A stretch of DNA of 64,000 nt from Actinophytocola sp963729115 (GTDB lineage: Bacteria; Actinomycetota; Actinomycetes; Mycobacteriales; Pseudonocardiaceae), in the NCBI GenBank assembly GCA_963729115.1, contig CAVSMR010000014.1, positions 62,001-126,000 of the forward strand, written 5' to 3'. Position 1 is the stretch's first letter, and every line of letters begins with the position of its first letter. Below the pieces are notes generated by a model that saw only the letters and a list, made by a program, of their open reading frames with translations, searched no databases and was not told where the DNA came from. Below are positions 16,586 through 24,677 of the stretch, piece after piece. Position numbers and translations under genes: made by a program.

Positions 16586-17003
16586 GCCGACCTTCCTGCC
16601 GCTGACCATCAACTCGACCTATGTCGTCGCGCGGGCCACGGCCGACGAGCCGGAGCTGCGCGCGTCCGCGACGCTCGTGCGGCACCGCGCCCACGCGGCC
16701 GACGCCGCCGCGGCCGAGTGCTGGGCCGCGCTGTGCGCCGGCTGCGACGCGCCCGGCAAGCGCGTCCTGCCGAGCCGCCTGCGCGAGCTGACCGAGGCGA
16801 CGCTGGACTACGCCGGCACGCGGTGGTGGTTCGGCCGCGGCTCGCAGCACCGCGAGCGCGTGACCGCGGAGCTGGCCCGCATCGAGGAAGCCGTGGACGA
16901 GCGCGACGGCGCCGACTTCGCGGAGGCGTTCGTCGGCTACGACCAGGCCGTGGCCGCCGCACTCGTGAACTCGCACAGCCGATTGGAGACCCCCGCCCAG
17001 TGA
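16566..17003 (+). CDS. Unknown 145-residue protein between xseA and xseB
   Basis: GTG at 16566 has GGAGG five bases upstream, and the frame overlaps xseA (20 nt) and xseB (GTGA), so it is tightly embedded in the operon. The protein is soluble and helical, with a cysteine-containing segment (CWAALCAGC), the aromatic patch TRWWFGRG and an acidic end. I do not recognise the family. Its placement suggests co-expression with exonuclease VII, but a role in it is only inference. Confidence 0.7.
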   Translation: MPRLEREPTFLPLTINSTYVVARATADEPELRASATLVRHRAHAADAAAAECWAALCAGCDAPGKRVLPSRLRELTEATLDYAGTRWWFGRGSQHRERVTAELARIEEAVDERDGADFAEAFVGYDQAVAAALVNSHSRLETPAQ

Positions 17004-17209
17004 CGGACGAGCTGGACTACGAGCAGGCCCGCGACCAGCTGGCGGAGGTGGTCGCCAAGCTGGAGGCCGGTGGACTGTCCCTTGAGGACTCCCTGGCGCT
17101 GTGGGAACGGGGCGAGACCCTGGCCAAGATCTGCGACCAGCACCTGGCCGGCGCCCGCGAACGCATCGAAAAGGCGCTCGCCTCGGTGGAGAACCCGGAG
17201 TCGAAATAG
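17000..17209 (+). CDS. xseB: Exodeoxyribonuclease VII small subunit
   Basis: A 69-residue helical protein with the XseB signature: LDYEQARDQLAEVVAKLEAGGLSLEDSLALWERGETLAKICDQ is its conserved region, quoted here only by its key motif LEAGG-LSLEDSLALWERG. Typical XseB proteins are 70-80 residues. GTG at 17000 overlaps the previous TGA. Confidence 0.93.
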   Translation: MTDELDYEQARDQLAEVVAKLEAGGLSLEDSLALWERGETLAKICDQHLAGARERIEKALASVENPESK

Positions 17210-17216
17210 CCCCGCT

Positions 17217-17268
17217 TGGCCTCCGGCCCCCGATTACCCAGCTTACCGGCACCCACTGACAATTCCGC
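17217..17268 (+). repeat. Dispersed intergenic element, copy 1
   Basis: Starts with TGGCCTCCGGCCCCC (17217-17231), identical to 40322-40336. The following 25-30 bases align with the other copy at roughly two thirds identity, including TAC, GG, ACC and CTGAC blocks in the same order. Both copies lie just after a gene's 3' end. Confidence 0.5.
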
Positions 17269-17342
17269 GCGCGAAGTCCACGCCATGCGCACAACTCGGC
17301 GCGCGCACGCAGGACTTGGGAAAAGCAAGCCGCGCCATCTAC

Positions 17343-17367
17343 GGCAGGGTCGCTACGCAACCCTGCC
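17343..17367. terminator. Short inverted repeat downstream of xseB
   Basis: GGCAGGGT (17343-17350) and ACCCTGCC (17360-17367) form an 8-bp perfect stem with a 9-nt loop. There is no T-run. It could end xseB transcription, but it lies 134 nt after the stop. Confidence 0.4.
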
Positions 17368-17746
17368 ATCTCGCGCATTCTGGGTAACCGACATCGCCCA
17401 AACACGCCGCCACCAGCGTGCGGGCCGATGCGAATCCGAGCCCGTTGCGAGGCCGAGTGGCTCACCGATCCAGCACTCGTGGCTGGTGCGAAACCCTCCG
17501 CCCTCCGGAAGGGCTCCGGCAAAGCCGTCGATGCGACGCACCCTCACCATCGCACTCCACCAGACCACCAGTGGCTCGGCAACGAGCAGCACCTCCACCA
17601 CCCACCGGTCAAAACCGCAACCCGAACCAGGCCATCCACAACACCAGAGATCAGCTACGACTCAACAAGGGGCGCAACTGCCTCACATGACCAACAAGCC
17701 CCACACCCATTCCACAACGAGGAAATCGCCGCCCCGTGAATGGCGG

Positions 17747-17854
17747 CCCCCACCCTCTCCGGGGGCACCCCTTCTGACGCCAGAATATCGGCTCGGGGCG
17801 ACGAAATCGGGGCGTGGGTGGTCTTCTGTGGATAACTGCGGGAGTTGTGGATAG
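17747..17854 (+). repeat. Dispersed element with DnaA-box-like pair, copy A
   Basis: A 25-bp G/C-rich core (17747-17771) is identical to the reverse strand of 50658-50682. After a 55-base spacer come TGTGGATAA (17827-17835, a perfect DnaA box TTATCCACA read on the other strand) and TGTGGATAG (17846-17854) at 19-bp period. Copy B has the same order with a 53-base spacer and an 18-bp period. Confidence 0.65.
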
Positions 17855-18640
17855 TCAGTGGCCCGTGAAGGTCGGGGTGCGCTTTTCCACGAAGGCGTCC
17901 ACCGCTTCGCGGTGGTCGGTCGTCGCGCCGAGGATGGTCTGGCCGGCGCCCTCGCATTGCAGGGCCGCCTCCAGGTCGGCGCCCGCGCCTGTCAGCAGGG
18001 CCTCCTTGATCTTGCCGTAGCCGGTGGTCGGGCCGGCCGCCATGCGGGAGGCCAGTTCGACGGCCGTCGAGAGGACGTCCGCGTTCGGGACGACCGACGT
18101 CACCATGCCGAGTTCCAGCGCGCGGTCGGCGGTGACCGGCTTCGCGAGCAACATCATCTCCATCGCCCGGCCGTAGCCGATCAGCCGCGGCAGGGTCCAC
18201 GACGCGCCGGAGTCCGCGGTCAGGCCGATCGTCGCGAAGGCCATCAGGAACTTCGTCGACTCGCCGGCCACGCGCAGGTCGCACGCGTACGCGAACGACG
18301 CCCCGGCGCCCGCGGCCATCCCGTTCACCGCGGCGATCACCGGCTTCGGCATGCCGGTCAACGCTCGCACGATCGGGTTGTAGTGCTCGGCCACCGTCCG
18401 GAACGGGGCCGGGTCGTTCGAGCGCAGCGCGGCCACGTGCTCCTTGAGGTCCTGCCCCGCGCAGAACGCCTTGCCCGCTCCGGTCAGCACGACCGCCCGC
18501 ACGTCCGTCGCGGCCGCCGCGTCGGTGAGTGCGGCCAGCAGCAGCTCCTTGAGCTCGACGGTCAGCGAGTTGAACGCCTCCGGCCGGTTCAGCGTCAGCG
18601 TGCGGACCCCGTCACGGTCGTCGACCAGCAGTGCTGCCAA
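17855..18640 (-). CDS. Enoyl-CoA hydratase/isomerase family protein
   Basis: A 261-residue crotonase-fold protein. The oxyanion-hole segments are AFCAGQDLKEH and NGMAAGAGASFAYACDLRVA; the position of the second catalytic Glu is occupied by Asp in LTADSGASWTLPRLIG, a pattern seen in PaaG-type isomerases as well as some hydratases. The start codon appears to be TTG at 18640, unusual but supported by GGAGGT eight bases upstream. It lies 20 nt downstream of a PaaX-type regulator on the same strand, so a role in aromatic or fatty acyl-CoA turnover is likely; no other paa genes are in the window. Confidence 0.85.
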   Translation of the reverse strand: MAALLVDDRDGVRTLTLNRPEAFNSLTVELKELLLAALTDAAAATDVRAVVLTGAGKAFCAGQDLKEHVAALRSNDPAPFRTVAEHYNPIVRALTGMPKPVIAAVNGMAAGAGASFAYACDLRVAGESTKFLMAFATIGLTADSGASWTLPRLIGYGRAMEMMLLAKPVTADRALELGMVTSVVPNADVLSTAVELASRMAAGPTTGYGKIKEALLTGAGADLEAALQCEGAGQTILGATTDHREAVDAFVEKRTPTFTGH

Positions 18641-18660
18641 GACGTTCTACCTCCAGATGA

Positions 18661-19461
18661 TCAGGCGCTGGACTTCGTGCGCGTACCTCGGTTGAGACAG
18701 TCGGACAGGAAGGCCTCGGCGGCGGGCGCCAGCCGCGCGGTCTCCCGGTCGAAGAACCGCGCCGCCGCGGTGCCCGGCCAGTCCGCGGGCAGCAGCGACT
18801 CCGGCAGGCCCGGGTCGCGGAACAGGAACTTGCGCCACGCGTGCAGCAGCCGCTGCGACGCCGCGAACGCCTCGGCCGGCACCGATCCGTCCACTGCGGA
18901 CACCCTCGGTAGCCACTCGGTCACGAAATCCGCGTAGTCCGCGCCCAGCGAGTCCAGGTCCCACGCCCGCGCGGCCAGCGCCACGTCGTCGCCGTCGTGC
19001 GCGCCGTGGAACGAGCTGCCGGCCAGGCCCTCCGTGTCGAGGATCTCCTCGAGCTGCGCCGAGGGGCGCGGGGTGACCCACGTGGTCGGGCCGAGCGGGC
19101 CGTAACCCAGCAGCCGTAGCGACGAGTCGAGCCGCTCGCGCGCGCTGCGGGTCGGCAGCTCCTCCAGCACGAGCACGTGCCAGCGACCGTCCCAAGTGGA
19201 GGGATTCGTGCGGTAGATCCGCATGCCGGCCTCGTCGAGCCGCCGCTCGGCGCGCCTGGTCAGTGCGTAGCCGGGGCCATCGGCGAGGCGCACCGGGCGC
19301 AGCCAGTCCTGACGCACCATTCTGGACACGGCGGTGCGGATGGCCGGCGCCTCGAAGCCGAGTGGCTCGAGCAGGCGCACCAATGCGGCGATCGCGGCCG
19401 CGCCACCTCTCGCTCGGAGGTAGCTGCCGTATACGTCGAACAGCGCGGACCTGGCTCGCAC
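18661..19461 (-). CDS. PaaX-family transcriptional regulator
   Basis: A 266-residue PaaX-type protein: N-terminal winged helix (RSALFDVYGSYLRARGG and AIRTAVSRMVRQDWL), a central domain (GRWHVLVLEELPTRSARERL, then GYGPLGPTTWVTPRP) and the PaaX C-terminal domain (WRKFLFRDPGLPESLLPADWPG). PaaX proteins repress phenylacetate catabolism and are released by phenylacetyl-CoA. GTG start at 19461. Cotranscribed with the enoyl-CoA hydratase gene, which it probably controls. Confidence 0.88.
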   Translation of the reverse strand: MRARSALFDVYGSYLRARGGAAAIAALVRLLEPLGFEAPAIRTAVSRMVRQDWLRPVRLADGPGYALTRRAERRLDEAGMRIYRTNPSTWDGRWHVLVLEELPTRSARERLDSSLRLLGYGPLGPTTWVTPRPSAQLEEILDTEGLAGSSFHGAHDGDDVALAARAWDLDSLGADYADFVTEWLPRVSAVDGSVPAEAFAASQRLLHAWRKFLFRDPGLPESLLPADWPGTAAARFFDRETARLAPAAEAFLSDCLNRGTRTKSSA

Positions 19462-19586
19462 GATTTTCGAGTCTCCCAGCCAGGTGCGGGCCGGCGCCAG
19501 GGGGTTCCCGACGCATAACGGCCGGTCATCGACACGCAGTTGATCGGTTCGATTTCACCGCCGAGATGCCATAGGGGAGAATGTCA

Positions 19587-19620
19587 CCGACTTCGGCCCG
19601 GTCGGCCCGGCCGGAGTCGG
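19587..19620 (+). promoter_or_regulatory. Hairpin in the leader of the DUF3117 gene
   Basis: CCGACTTCGG (19587-19596) pairs with CCGGAGTCGG (19611-19620) over 10 bp including one G-U pair, with a 14-nt loop. It ends 11 nt before the GGAGG ribosome binding site of the DUF3117 gene. Confidence 0.4.
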
Positions 19621-19645
19621 CGAGCTATGACGGAGGGAGCACGCT

Positions 19646-19813
19646 ATGGCGGCCATGAAGCCCCGGACCGGTGACGGTCCCCTCGAGGTGACCAAGGAGG
19701 GTAGGGGCATCGTGATGCGCGTCCCACTCGAGGGTGGTGGGCGCCTCGTCGTGGAGATGTCGGCAGAGGAGGCCAGCGCTCTCGGCGACGCGCTGAAGGC
19801 CGCGGCCGGCTGA
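19646..19813 (+). CDS. DUF3117 small protein
   Basis: A 55-residue protein beginning MAAMKPRTGDGPLEVTKEG and containing RVPLEGGGRLVVEMS. This is nearly the invariant sequence of DUF3117 proteins such as Rv1211, which are highly conserved in actinobacteria and uncharacterised. GGAGG (19632-19636) precedes the ATG at a good distance. As in M. tuberculosis it lies close to glgA/glgC. Confidence 0.93.
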   Translation: MAAMKPRTGDGPLEVTKEGRGIVMRVPLEGGGRLVVEMSAEEASALGDALKAAAG

Positions 19814-19879
19814 CGCCGTCCAGAGTGGAGGGCACCGTGAGAGCCGTGTAGCACTTCGTCGAGTCTGGAGGATCTCGCC

Positions 19880-21388
19880 ATGTCGGTACCTGCCTTGCCG
19901 ACGGCACTTCCCGGGATCGAGGTGAGCACCGCCGCGCGCCGGGCCGCCCCGCTCGCCGTGCTGTGCCGCACCGGGGACCCGATGCCGACGCCGGTCACCC
20001 GGGCCGCGGAGCTGCCCGACGAGTGGATCACCGCGGTCGCGCTCACCGGCAAGGTCGGGGAGGTCCAGCCCGGGCCGCCCGGCTCGGCGCTGCGTTGGGT
20101 CGCCGGCATCGGCGACGGCGAGCCCGAGCAGTGGCGCGCCGCGGGAGCTGCGCTGATCAGGGCACACAACGGCCGGCTGGCGGACGACGGGCCGGCCACC
20201 GACCGGAACCTGCAGGTCGAGCTGCCCGCGGACGCGAGCGCCGACCAGGTCGCCGAGCTGGTGTGGGGGCTTCGGCTCGGCGGCTACGCCTTCGTCGTCA
20301 CCGGCGAACCAGGCAAGCCGCGGGTGCGGACCGTGCGGCTCGTCGCCGCCGGGAGCACGGCCGCGAGCACGGCAGAGCTCGAAGCCGCGGCGCACCGGGC
20401 GGGTGTGCTGGCCGCGGCCACCGGGCTCGCCCGCGATCTCGCGAACACGCCGTCGAACGTCAAGGACCCGGCGTGGCTCGCGCGGATGGCCACTCGCACC
20501 GCCGGGCGCGCCCCCGGCGTCGACGCGGTCGTGCGCGACCACCACTGGCTCGCTGAGCACGGGTTCGGTGGCGTGCTCGCCGTCGGCGGCGGTTCGACCC
20601 GGCCGCCGCGGTTCGTCCAGCTCAGCTGGGGCAAGCGCGGCCGGCCGCACATCGTGCTCGTCGGCAAGGGCATCACGTTCGACACCGGCGGCATCTCGGT
20701 CAAGCCCGCCGACGGCATGCACCTGATGCGCACGGACATGTCCGGCGGCGCCGCGGTCATCGCCGCCGTCGAGGCGATCGCGCGGCTCGCACCCGAGGTG
20801 CGGGTGACCGGTCTGGTGCCGTGCGCGGAGAACCACGTGTCCGGGTCGGCCTACCGGCCCGGCGACATCGTCCGGAACTACGGCGGCCGCACCACCGAGG
20901 TGACCAACACCGACGCCGAGGGCCGCATGGTCATGGCCGACGCGCTGGCCTTCGCCGTGCGGCAGCTGTCGCCGGACCTGATCGTCGACGTCGCCACGCT
21001 GACCGGCGCGATGAAGATCTCGCTCGGCCTGCGCACCGGCGGCGTGTTCGCCAGCGCCGACGACGTAGCCGCCCGCGTGCTCGCGGCCGGCGAGCGCGCC
21101 GGTGAGCGCTGGTGGCGCATGCCGCTGTCGTCCGACGCCGGTTCGGTGGAGGACGAGTTCGCCGAGGCCGTGCGCAGCGACATCGCCGACGTCCGCCAGT
21201 GCCCGCCCGGGCCGGGCGGCATCGCGGCGGCGATGTTCCTCCGCGAGTTCACCGAGGGCCTGCCCTGGGCGCACCTGGACATCGCGGGCCCGGCCCGCTC
21301 GGACCGGACCTACGACGAGGTGACCGCCGGTGCGACCGGGTTCGCCGCGCGGACCCTGGTCGAGCTGGTGTCGGGGTTCGCGCGCTGA
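19880..21388 (+). CDS. pepA: Leucyl aminopeptidase (M17 family)
   Basis: A 502-residue cytosolic metallo-aminopeptidase. Metal and catalytic residues are in VGKGITFDTGGISVKP, MRTDMSGGAAV and the family signature NTDAEGRMVMAD. The less conserved N-terminal domain covers about 180 residues. ATG at 19880 has TGGAGG nine bases upstream. The last 79 nt overlap the convergent GtrA-like gene. It likely acts in peptide turnover. Confidence 0.94.
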   Translation: MSVPALPTALPGIEVSTAARRAAPLAVLCRTGDPMPTPVTRAAELPDEWITAVALTGKVGEVQPGPPGSALRWVAGIGDGEPEQWRAAGAALIRAHNGRLADDGPATDRNLQVELPADASADQVAELVWGLRLGGYAFVVTGEPGKPRVRTVRLVAAGSTAASTAELEAAAHRAGVLAAATGLARDLANTPSNVKDPAWLARMATRTAGRAPGVDAVVRDHHWLAEHGFGGVLAVGGGSTRPPRFVQLSWGKRGRPHIVLVGKGITFDTGGISVKPADGMHLMRTDMSGGAAVIAAVEAIARLAPEVRVTGLVPCAENHVSGSAYRPGDIVRNYGGRTTEVTNTDAEGRMVMADALAFAVRQLSPDLIVDVATLTGAMKISLGLRTGGVFASADDVAARVLAAGERAGERWWRMPLSSDAGSVEDEFAEAVRSDIADVRQCPPGPGGIAAAMFLREFTEGLPWAHLDIAGPARSDRTYDEVTAGATGFAARTLVELVSGFAR

Positions 21389-21825
21389 GCCCGGCCCGCG
21401 AACGCGCGGTCGAACAAGGCGAACTTGGCCAGGAACACCGGCCCGCTCGCGGCGAGGTAGCTCAGCGTCACGACGACCGCCCGCCAGCCCTGGCCGCTGA
21501 CGAGCGGCACGACTAAGAGCTCGGCCAGCGTGGTCAGCGCGATCGAGGCGACGCCGCCGATCAACGTGACCGTGAGGTAGGTGGTCAGCTGGTGGCGCAG
21601 CCGGCCGGGCTCGCTGTCGCGCCAGGCCCAGTGGCGGACCATCAGGAAGTGCGGCACCGAGCCGGCGAGGAAGGCGAGCGTGCTGGCCGCGGCCGCGTCG
21701 GTCAGGCCGGCCCAGTAGACGGTCAGGAGGACCAGCTGGCTGATCCCGGTCGCGATCGCGGAGGCTACCGTGAACCGTGCCAACCGGATCCGTACCGGGC
21801 CCCTGACCAGCAATGTCGTCGCCAC
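21310..21825 (-). CDS. GtrA-like membrane protein
   Basis: A 171-residue protein with four transmembrane helices (about residues 16-38, 44-62, 80-105, 115-138), the layout of GtrA family proteins thought to move lipid-linked sugars for cell-surface polysaccharide. The motif FLMVRHWAWR between helices 2 and 3 is typical. GTG start at 21825, with TAACTT six bases upstream. The tail overlaps pepA on the opposite strand by 79 nt; the overlap encodes only the polar C-terminus. Confidence 0.8.
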   Translation of the reverse strand: MATTLLVRGPVRIRLARFTVASAIATGISQLVLLTVYWAGLTDAAAASTLAFLAGSVPHFLMVRHWAWRDSEPGRLRHQLTTYLTVTLIGGVASIALTTLAELLVVPLVSGQGWRAVVVTLSYLAASGPVFLAKFALFDRAFAGRAQRANPDTSSTRVRAANPVAPAVTSS

Positions 21826-21831
21826 AGGACC

Positions 21832-21837
21832 AAGTTA
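21832..21837 (-). promoter_or_regulatory. -10 box of the GtrA-like gene (leaderless type)
   Basis: TAACTT on the minus strand, six bases before the GTG; no ribosome binding site is seen. Confidence 0.5.
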
Positions 21838-21904
21838 TCGACAGTTGGCTGAACGGTCTCTCAGGTAGATCCCCGATATCGGCCGGACTTCGCCGGAGGT
21901 CGGC

Positions 21905-23065
21905 TCAGGGTCGGACCGAGCGGTACACCTCGACGGTCCGCCCGGCCACGTGCGTCCACGAGAACTCCTGCTCGGCGCGCTCCCGGCCGGCGGCGCCCAT
22001 CCACGCCGCGCGTGCGGGGTCGGCGAGCACGCTGTTCACCGCGTCCGCGAGCCCGGTCCGGAACGCCGCCTCGTCCGCGGCGTCGTAGTGCACCAGCAGC
22101 CCGGTCCTGCCGTCGTCGACGACCTCCGGGATGCCCCCGACGTCCGACGCGACGACCGCCGTCCCGCAGGCCATCGCCTCGAGGTTGACGATCCCCAGCG
22201 GTTCGTAGACCGACGGGCAGACGAACACGGTGGCGTGGCTGAGCAGCTGACGCACCTCGGCCGGCTGCAGCATCTTCTGGATCCAGATGACTCCGGGCCG
22301 TGCGGCCGACAGCTCGGCCACCGCGGCGGCGGTCTCCTCGGCGATCTCGGGCGTGTCGGGTGCGCCCGCGCACAGCACGAGCTGCGCGGCCGGGTCCATC
22401 CGGTGCGCCGCGGCGACCAGGTGCCCGACGCCCTTCTGCCGGGTGATCCGCCCGACGAACACCACGATCGGCCGGTCCGGGTCGACGCCGTACTCGCGCA
22501 GCGCGTCGTCCTCGGTCACCGGGCGGTAGGCGGCCGAGTCGATGCCGTTGCGCACGACCTTGACCCGGTCGGGGTCCAGCGCCGGGTAGCAGTCGAGCAC
22601 GTCGTCGCGCATGCCGTCGCTGACCGCGATGATCGCGTCGGCCGCCTCGTAGGCGGTCTTCTCCACCCACGACGAGAGCCGGTAGCCGCCGCCGAGCTGC
22701 TCGGCCTTCCACGGCCGGCGCGGCTCGAGCGAGTGCGCGGTGATCACGTGCGGGATGCCGTAGAGGATCTTGGCGAGGTGCCCGGCGAGGTTGGCGTACC
22801 AGGTGTGCGAATGGACCAGGTCGACGCCGTCGACCGCGGCGGTGATCGACAGGTCGGCCGACAGCGTCCGCAGCGCCTGGTTGGCGTGGTCGAGGCCGGG
22901 CGCCGGGTTGTGCGAGTGCACGCCCTCGCCGTCGCGCGGTGCGCCGAAGCAGTGCACGTCGACGTCGATGAGCTCGCGCAGCCGCGGCACCAGGTACTCG
23001 ACATGGACCCCCGCTCCGCCGTACACCTCGGGCGGCCATTCACGGGTGAGCAAGCCAATGTGCAC
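21905..23065 (-). CDS. glgA: GlgA-type glycosyltransferase (glycogen / maltosyl phosphate synthesis)
   Basis: A 386-residue GT5/GT4-fold glycosyltransferase. N-terminal LLTREWPPEVYGGAGVHVEYL and C-terminal PSVYEPLGIVNLEAMACGTAVVASDVGGIPEVV are diagnostic for actinobacterial GlgA (Rv1212c), which in mycobacteria uses ADP-glucose to make maltose-1-phosphate (hence also called GlgM). GTG at 23065 is chosen because relatives begin right before the LLTRE motif and because TACCGT lies six bases upstream. Divergent from glgC, which supplies ADP-glucose. Confidence 0.93.
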   Translation of the reverse strand: MHIGLLTREWPPEVYGGAGVHVEYLVPRLRELIDVDVHCFGAPRDGEGVHSHNPAPGLDHANQALRTLSADLSITAAVDGVDLVHSHTWYANLAGHLAKILYGIPHVITAHSLEPRRPWKAEQLGGGYRLSSWVEKTAYEAADAIIAVSDGMRDDVLDCYPALDPDRVKVVRNGIDSAAYRPVTEDDALREYGVDPDRPIVVFVGRITRQKGVGHLVAAAHRMDPAAQLVLCAGAPDTPEIAEETAAAVAELSAARPGVIWIQKMLQPAEVRQLLSHATVFVCPSVYEPLGIVNLEAMACGTAVVASDVGGIPEVVDDGRTGLLVHYDAADEAAFRTGLADAVNSVLADPARAAWMGAAGRERAEQEFSWTHVAGRTVEVYRSVRP

Positions 23066-23071
23066 CCGGCC

Positions 23072-23105
23072 ACGGTAGCCGCGCACGCGGTCGCGCGGTT
23101 AGGGT
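23072..23105. promoter_or_regulatory. Divergent glgA/glgC leaderless promoters
   Basis: The 46-bp gap holds two -10 boxes facing outward: TACCGT on the minus strand (23072-23077) six bases before the glgA GTG, and TAGGGT on the plus strand (23100-23105) six bases before the glgC GTG. The two -35 regions must overlap, so the genes are probably controlled together. Confidence 0.55.
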
Positions 23106-23111
23106 CGGGTC

Positions 23112-24329
23112 GTGAAGGGCCTGCCGCACGTCCTAGCCATCGTGCTCGCCGGTGGCGAGGGAAAGAGGTTGTGGCCGCTGACGGCGGACCGGGCCAAACC
23201 GGCGGTCCCGTTCGGGGGCAACTACCGGCTCATCGACTTCGTCCTGTCCAATCTGGTGAACGCCGGCTATCACCAGTTGTGCGTGCTGACCCAGTACAAG
23301 TCGCACTCGCTGGACCGGCACATCTCCACCACGTGGCGGCTGTCGAGCGTGCTCGGGCAGTACATCACCCCGGTGCCGGCGCAGCAGCGGCTCGGTCCCC
23401 GGTGGTACACGGGCAGCGCGGACGCGATCTTCCAGTCGCTGAACCTCGTCTACGACGAGCGGCCGGACCAGATCGTCGTGTTCGGCGCGGATCACGTGTA
23501 CCGGATGGATCCGTCCCAGATGGTGGCCCAGCACGTCGATTCCGGCGCGGGCGTCACCGTGGCCGGGATCCGGGTCCCGCGCACCGAGGCGAAGGCGTTC
23601 GGCTGCATCGACTCCGACGCCCAGGGCCGGATCACCCGGTTCCTGGAGAAGCCCGCCGAACCGCCGCACGTGCCGGACGACCCGGACGTCACGTTCGCGT
23701 CGATGGGCAACTACGTGTTCCGCACCGACGTGCTGCTCGAGGCGCTGCGCGCGGACGCGGCCAACCCCGAGTCGATGCACGACATGGGCGGCGACATCAT
23801 CCCGATGCTCGTCGGCAAGGACACCGCGATGGTCTACGACTTCGACGACAACGAGGTGCCGGGCGCAACCGAGCGGGACCGCGGCTACTGGCGCGACGTC
23901 GGCACGCTCGACGCCTATTACGACTCCCACCAGGACCTGGTCTCCGTGCACCCCGTGTTCAACCTGTACAACCACCGCTGGCCGATCCGGACGGCTACGC
24001 CGCCGCTGCCGCCGGCGAAGTTCGTCAACTCCGGCTCGGCGGTCGAGTCGATGGTCGGCCCGGGTTCGATCATCTCCGGCGCGTCCGTGCGGGAGTCGGT
24101 GATCAGCGCGGACGTGCAGATCGAGGACGGGGCGACGGTCGAGGGCAGCGTGCTGCTGCCGGGCGTGCGGATCGGCAAGGGCGCGGTCGTGCGCCGGGCG
24201 ATCCTGGACAAGAACGTCACAGTCCTGGACGGCGCACAGATCGGCGTCGATGCGGCCGCCGACCGCGAGCGGTACACGGTGAGCACGGGCGGGGTCGTCG
24301 TGCTCGGCAAGGGCGAACGGGTCGAGTAG
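23112..24329 (+). CDS. glgC: Glucose-1-phosphate adenylyltransferase
   Basis: A 405-residue enzyme making ADP-glucose from glucose-1-phosphate and ATP. The pyrophosphorylase signature is VLAGGEGKRLWPLT with AKPAVPFGGNYRLIDF; the substrate site motifs FGADHVYRMD and FLEKP follow, and the C-terminus is a left-handed beta-helix allosteric domain (SGASVRESVISADVQIEDGA). Length is normal for GlgC. Starts with GTG, apparently leaderless. Same divergent pairing with glgA as in mycobacteria. Confidence 0.96.
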   Translation: MKGLPHVLAIVLAGGEGKRLWPLTADRAKPAVPFGGNYRLIDFVLSNLVNAGYHQLCVLTQYKSHSLDRHISTTWRLSSVLGQYITPVPAQQRLGPRWYTGSADAIFQSLNLVYDERPDQIVVFGADHVYRMDPSQMVAQHVDSGAGVTVAGIRVPRTEAKAFGCIDSDAQGRITRFLEKPAEPPHVPDDPDVTFASMGNYVFRTDVLLEALRADAANPESMHDMGGDIIPMLVGKDTAMVYDFDDNEVPGATERDRGYWRDVGTLDAYYDSHQDLVSVHPVFNLYNHRWPIRTATPPLPPAKFVNSGSAVESMVGPGSIISGASVRESVISADVQIEDGATVEGSVLLPGVRIGKGAVVRRAILDKNVTVLDGAQIGVDAAADRERYTVSTGGVVVLGKGERVE

Positions 24330-24362
24330 CCCGTTTCGCTGTCCCGGCGAGGTTTGGCCGTT

Positions 24363-24368
24363 TACCTT
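24363..24368 (+). promoter_or_regulatory. -10 box of the 94-residue membrane protein gene (leaderless type)
   Basis: TACCTT lies six bases before the ATG at 24375; no ribosome binding site is seen. Confidence 0.5.
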
Positions 24369-24374
24369 CAGTGC

Positions 24375-24659
24375 ATGGACCCTGGACAGCCGCCGCCTCC
24401 GCCGCCGGACCCGTACCGGTCCGTGTGGCAGATGAGCCAGGTGGGCGAGGAGACCGGGCACAAGCGCTTCGGGAACTTCAAGCTGCTCGCCGGCGTCATC
24501 GCCGGCCTGGTGGCGTTCGCGCCGTTCGGTGTGGTCACGGCCGCACTGTGGGGCTGGTGGTCGGGCGAGTCGCACGTGAACGGCGGGGGCTGGGCCGTGA
24601 TCGTGATCGGGCTCGCCGCCGGCCTCGGGGTCGGCGGGTTCGTCGCGTCGGAGAGCTAG
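24375..24659 (+). CDS. Small membrane protein of unknown function
   Basis: A 94-residue protein: a proline-rich cytosolic start (PPPPPPDPYR), then two transmembrane helices (about residues 42-66 and 75-92) with a short Trp-rich loop (GWWSGESHVNGGGW). I do not recognise a family. It lies between glgC and the O-methyltransferase gene, with its own probable leaderless promoter. Coding bias fits the genome. Confidence 0.7.
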   Translation: MDPGQPPPPPPDPYRSVWQMSQVGEETGHKRFGNFKLLAGVIAGLVAFAPFGVVTAALWGWWSGESHVNGGGWAVIVIGLAAGLGVGGFVASES

Positions 24660-24677
24660 ACCAGAGCTGAGCCGGAG

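Larger units (their letters stand above)
17210..17854. other. 645-bp gene-poor region with repeats
   Basis: Between convergent xseB and the enoyl-CoA hydratase gene. Several frames are open by chance, but their products are low in complexity (Ser, Thr, Pro, Arg, His), lack known motifs and have no clear ribosome binding sites. GC content is visibly lower than in flanking genes. It holds an inverted repeat (17343-17367), a dispersed element shared with 40322-40373, and a second one shared with 50578-50682. Confidence 0.6.

Noticed and set aside
17216..17854. 212-codon plus frame between xseB and the enoyl-CoA hydratase gene
   Set aside because: No known motif, Ser/Thr/Pro/His-rich, no good ribosome binding site, and it runs through dispersed repeat elements.
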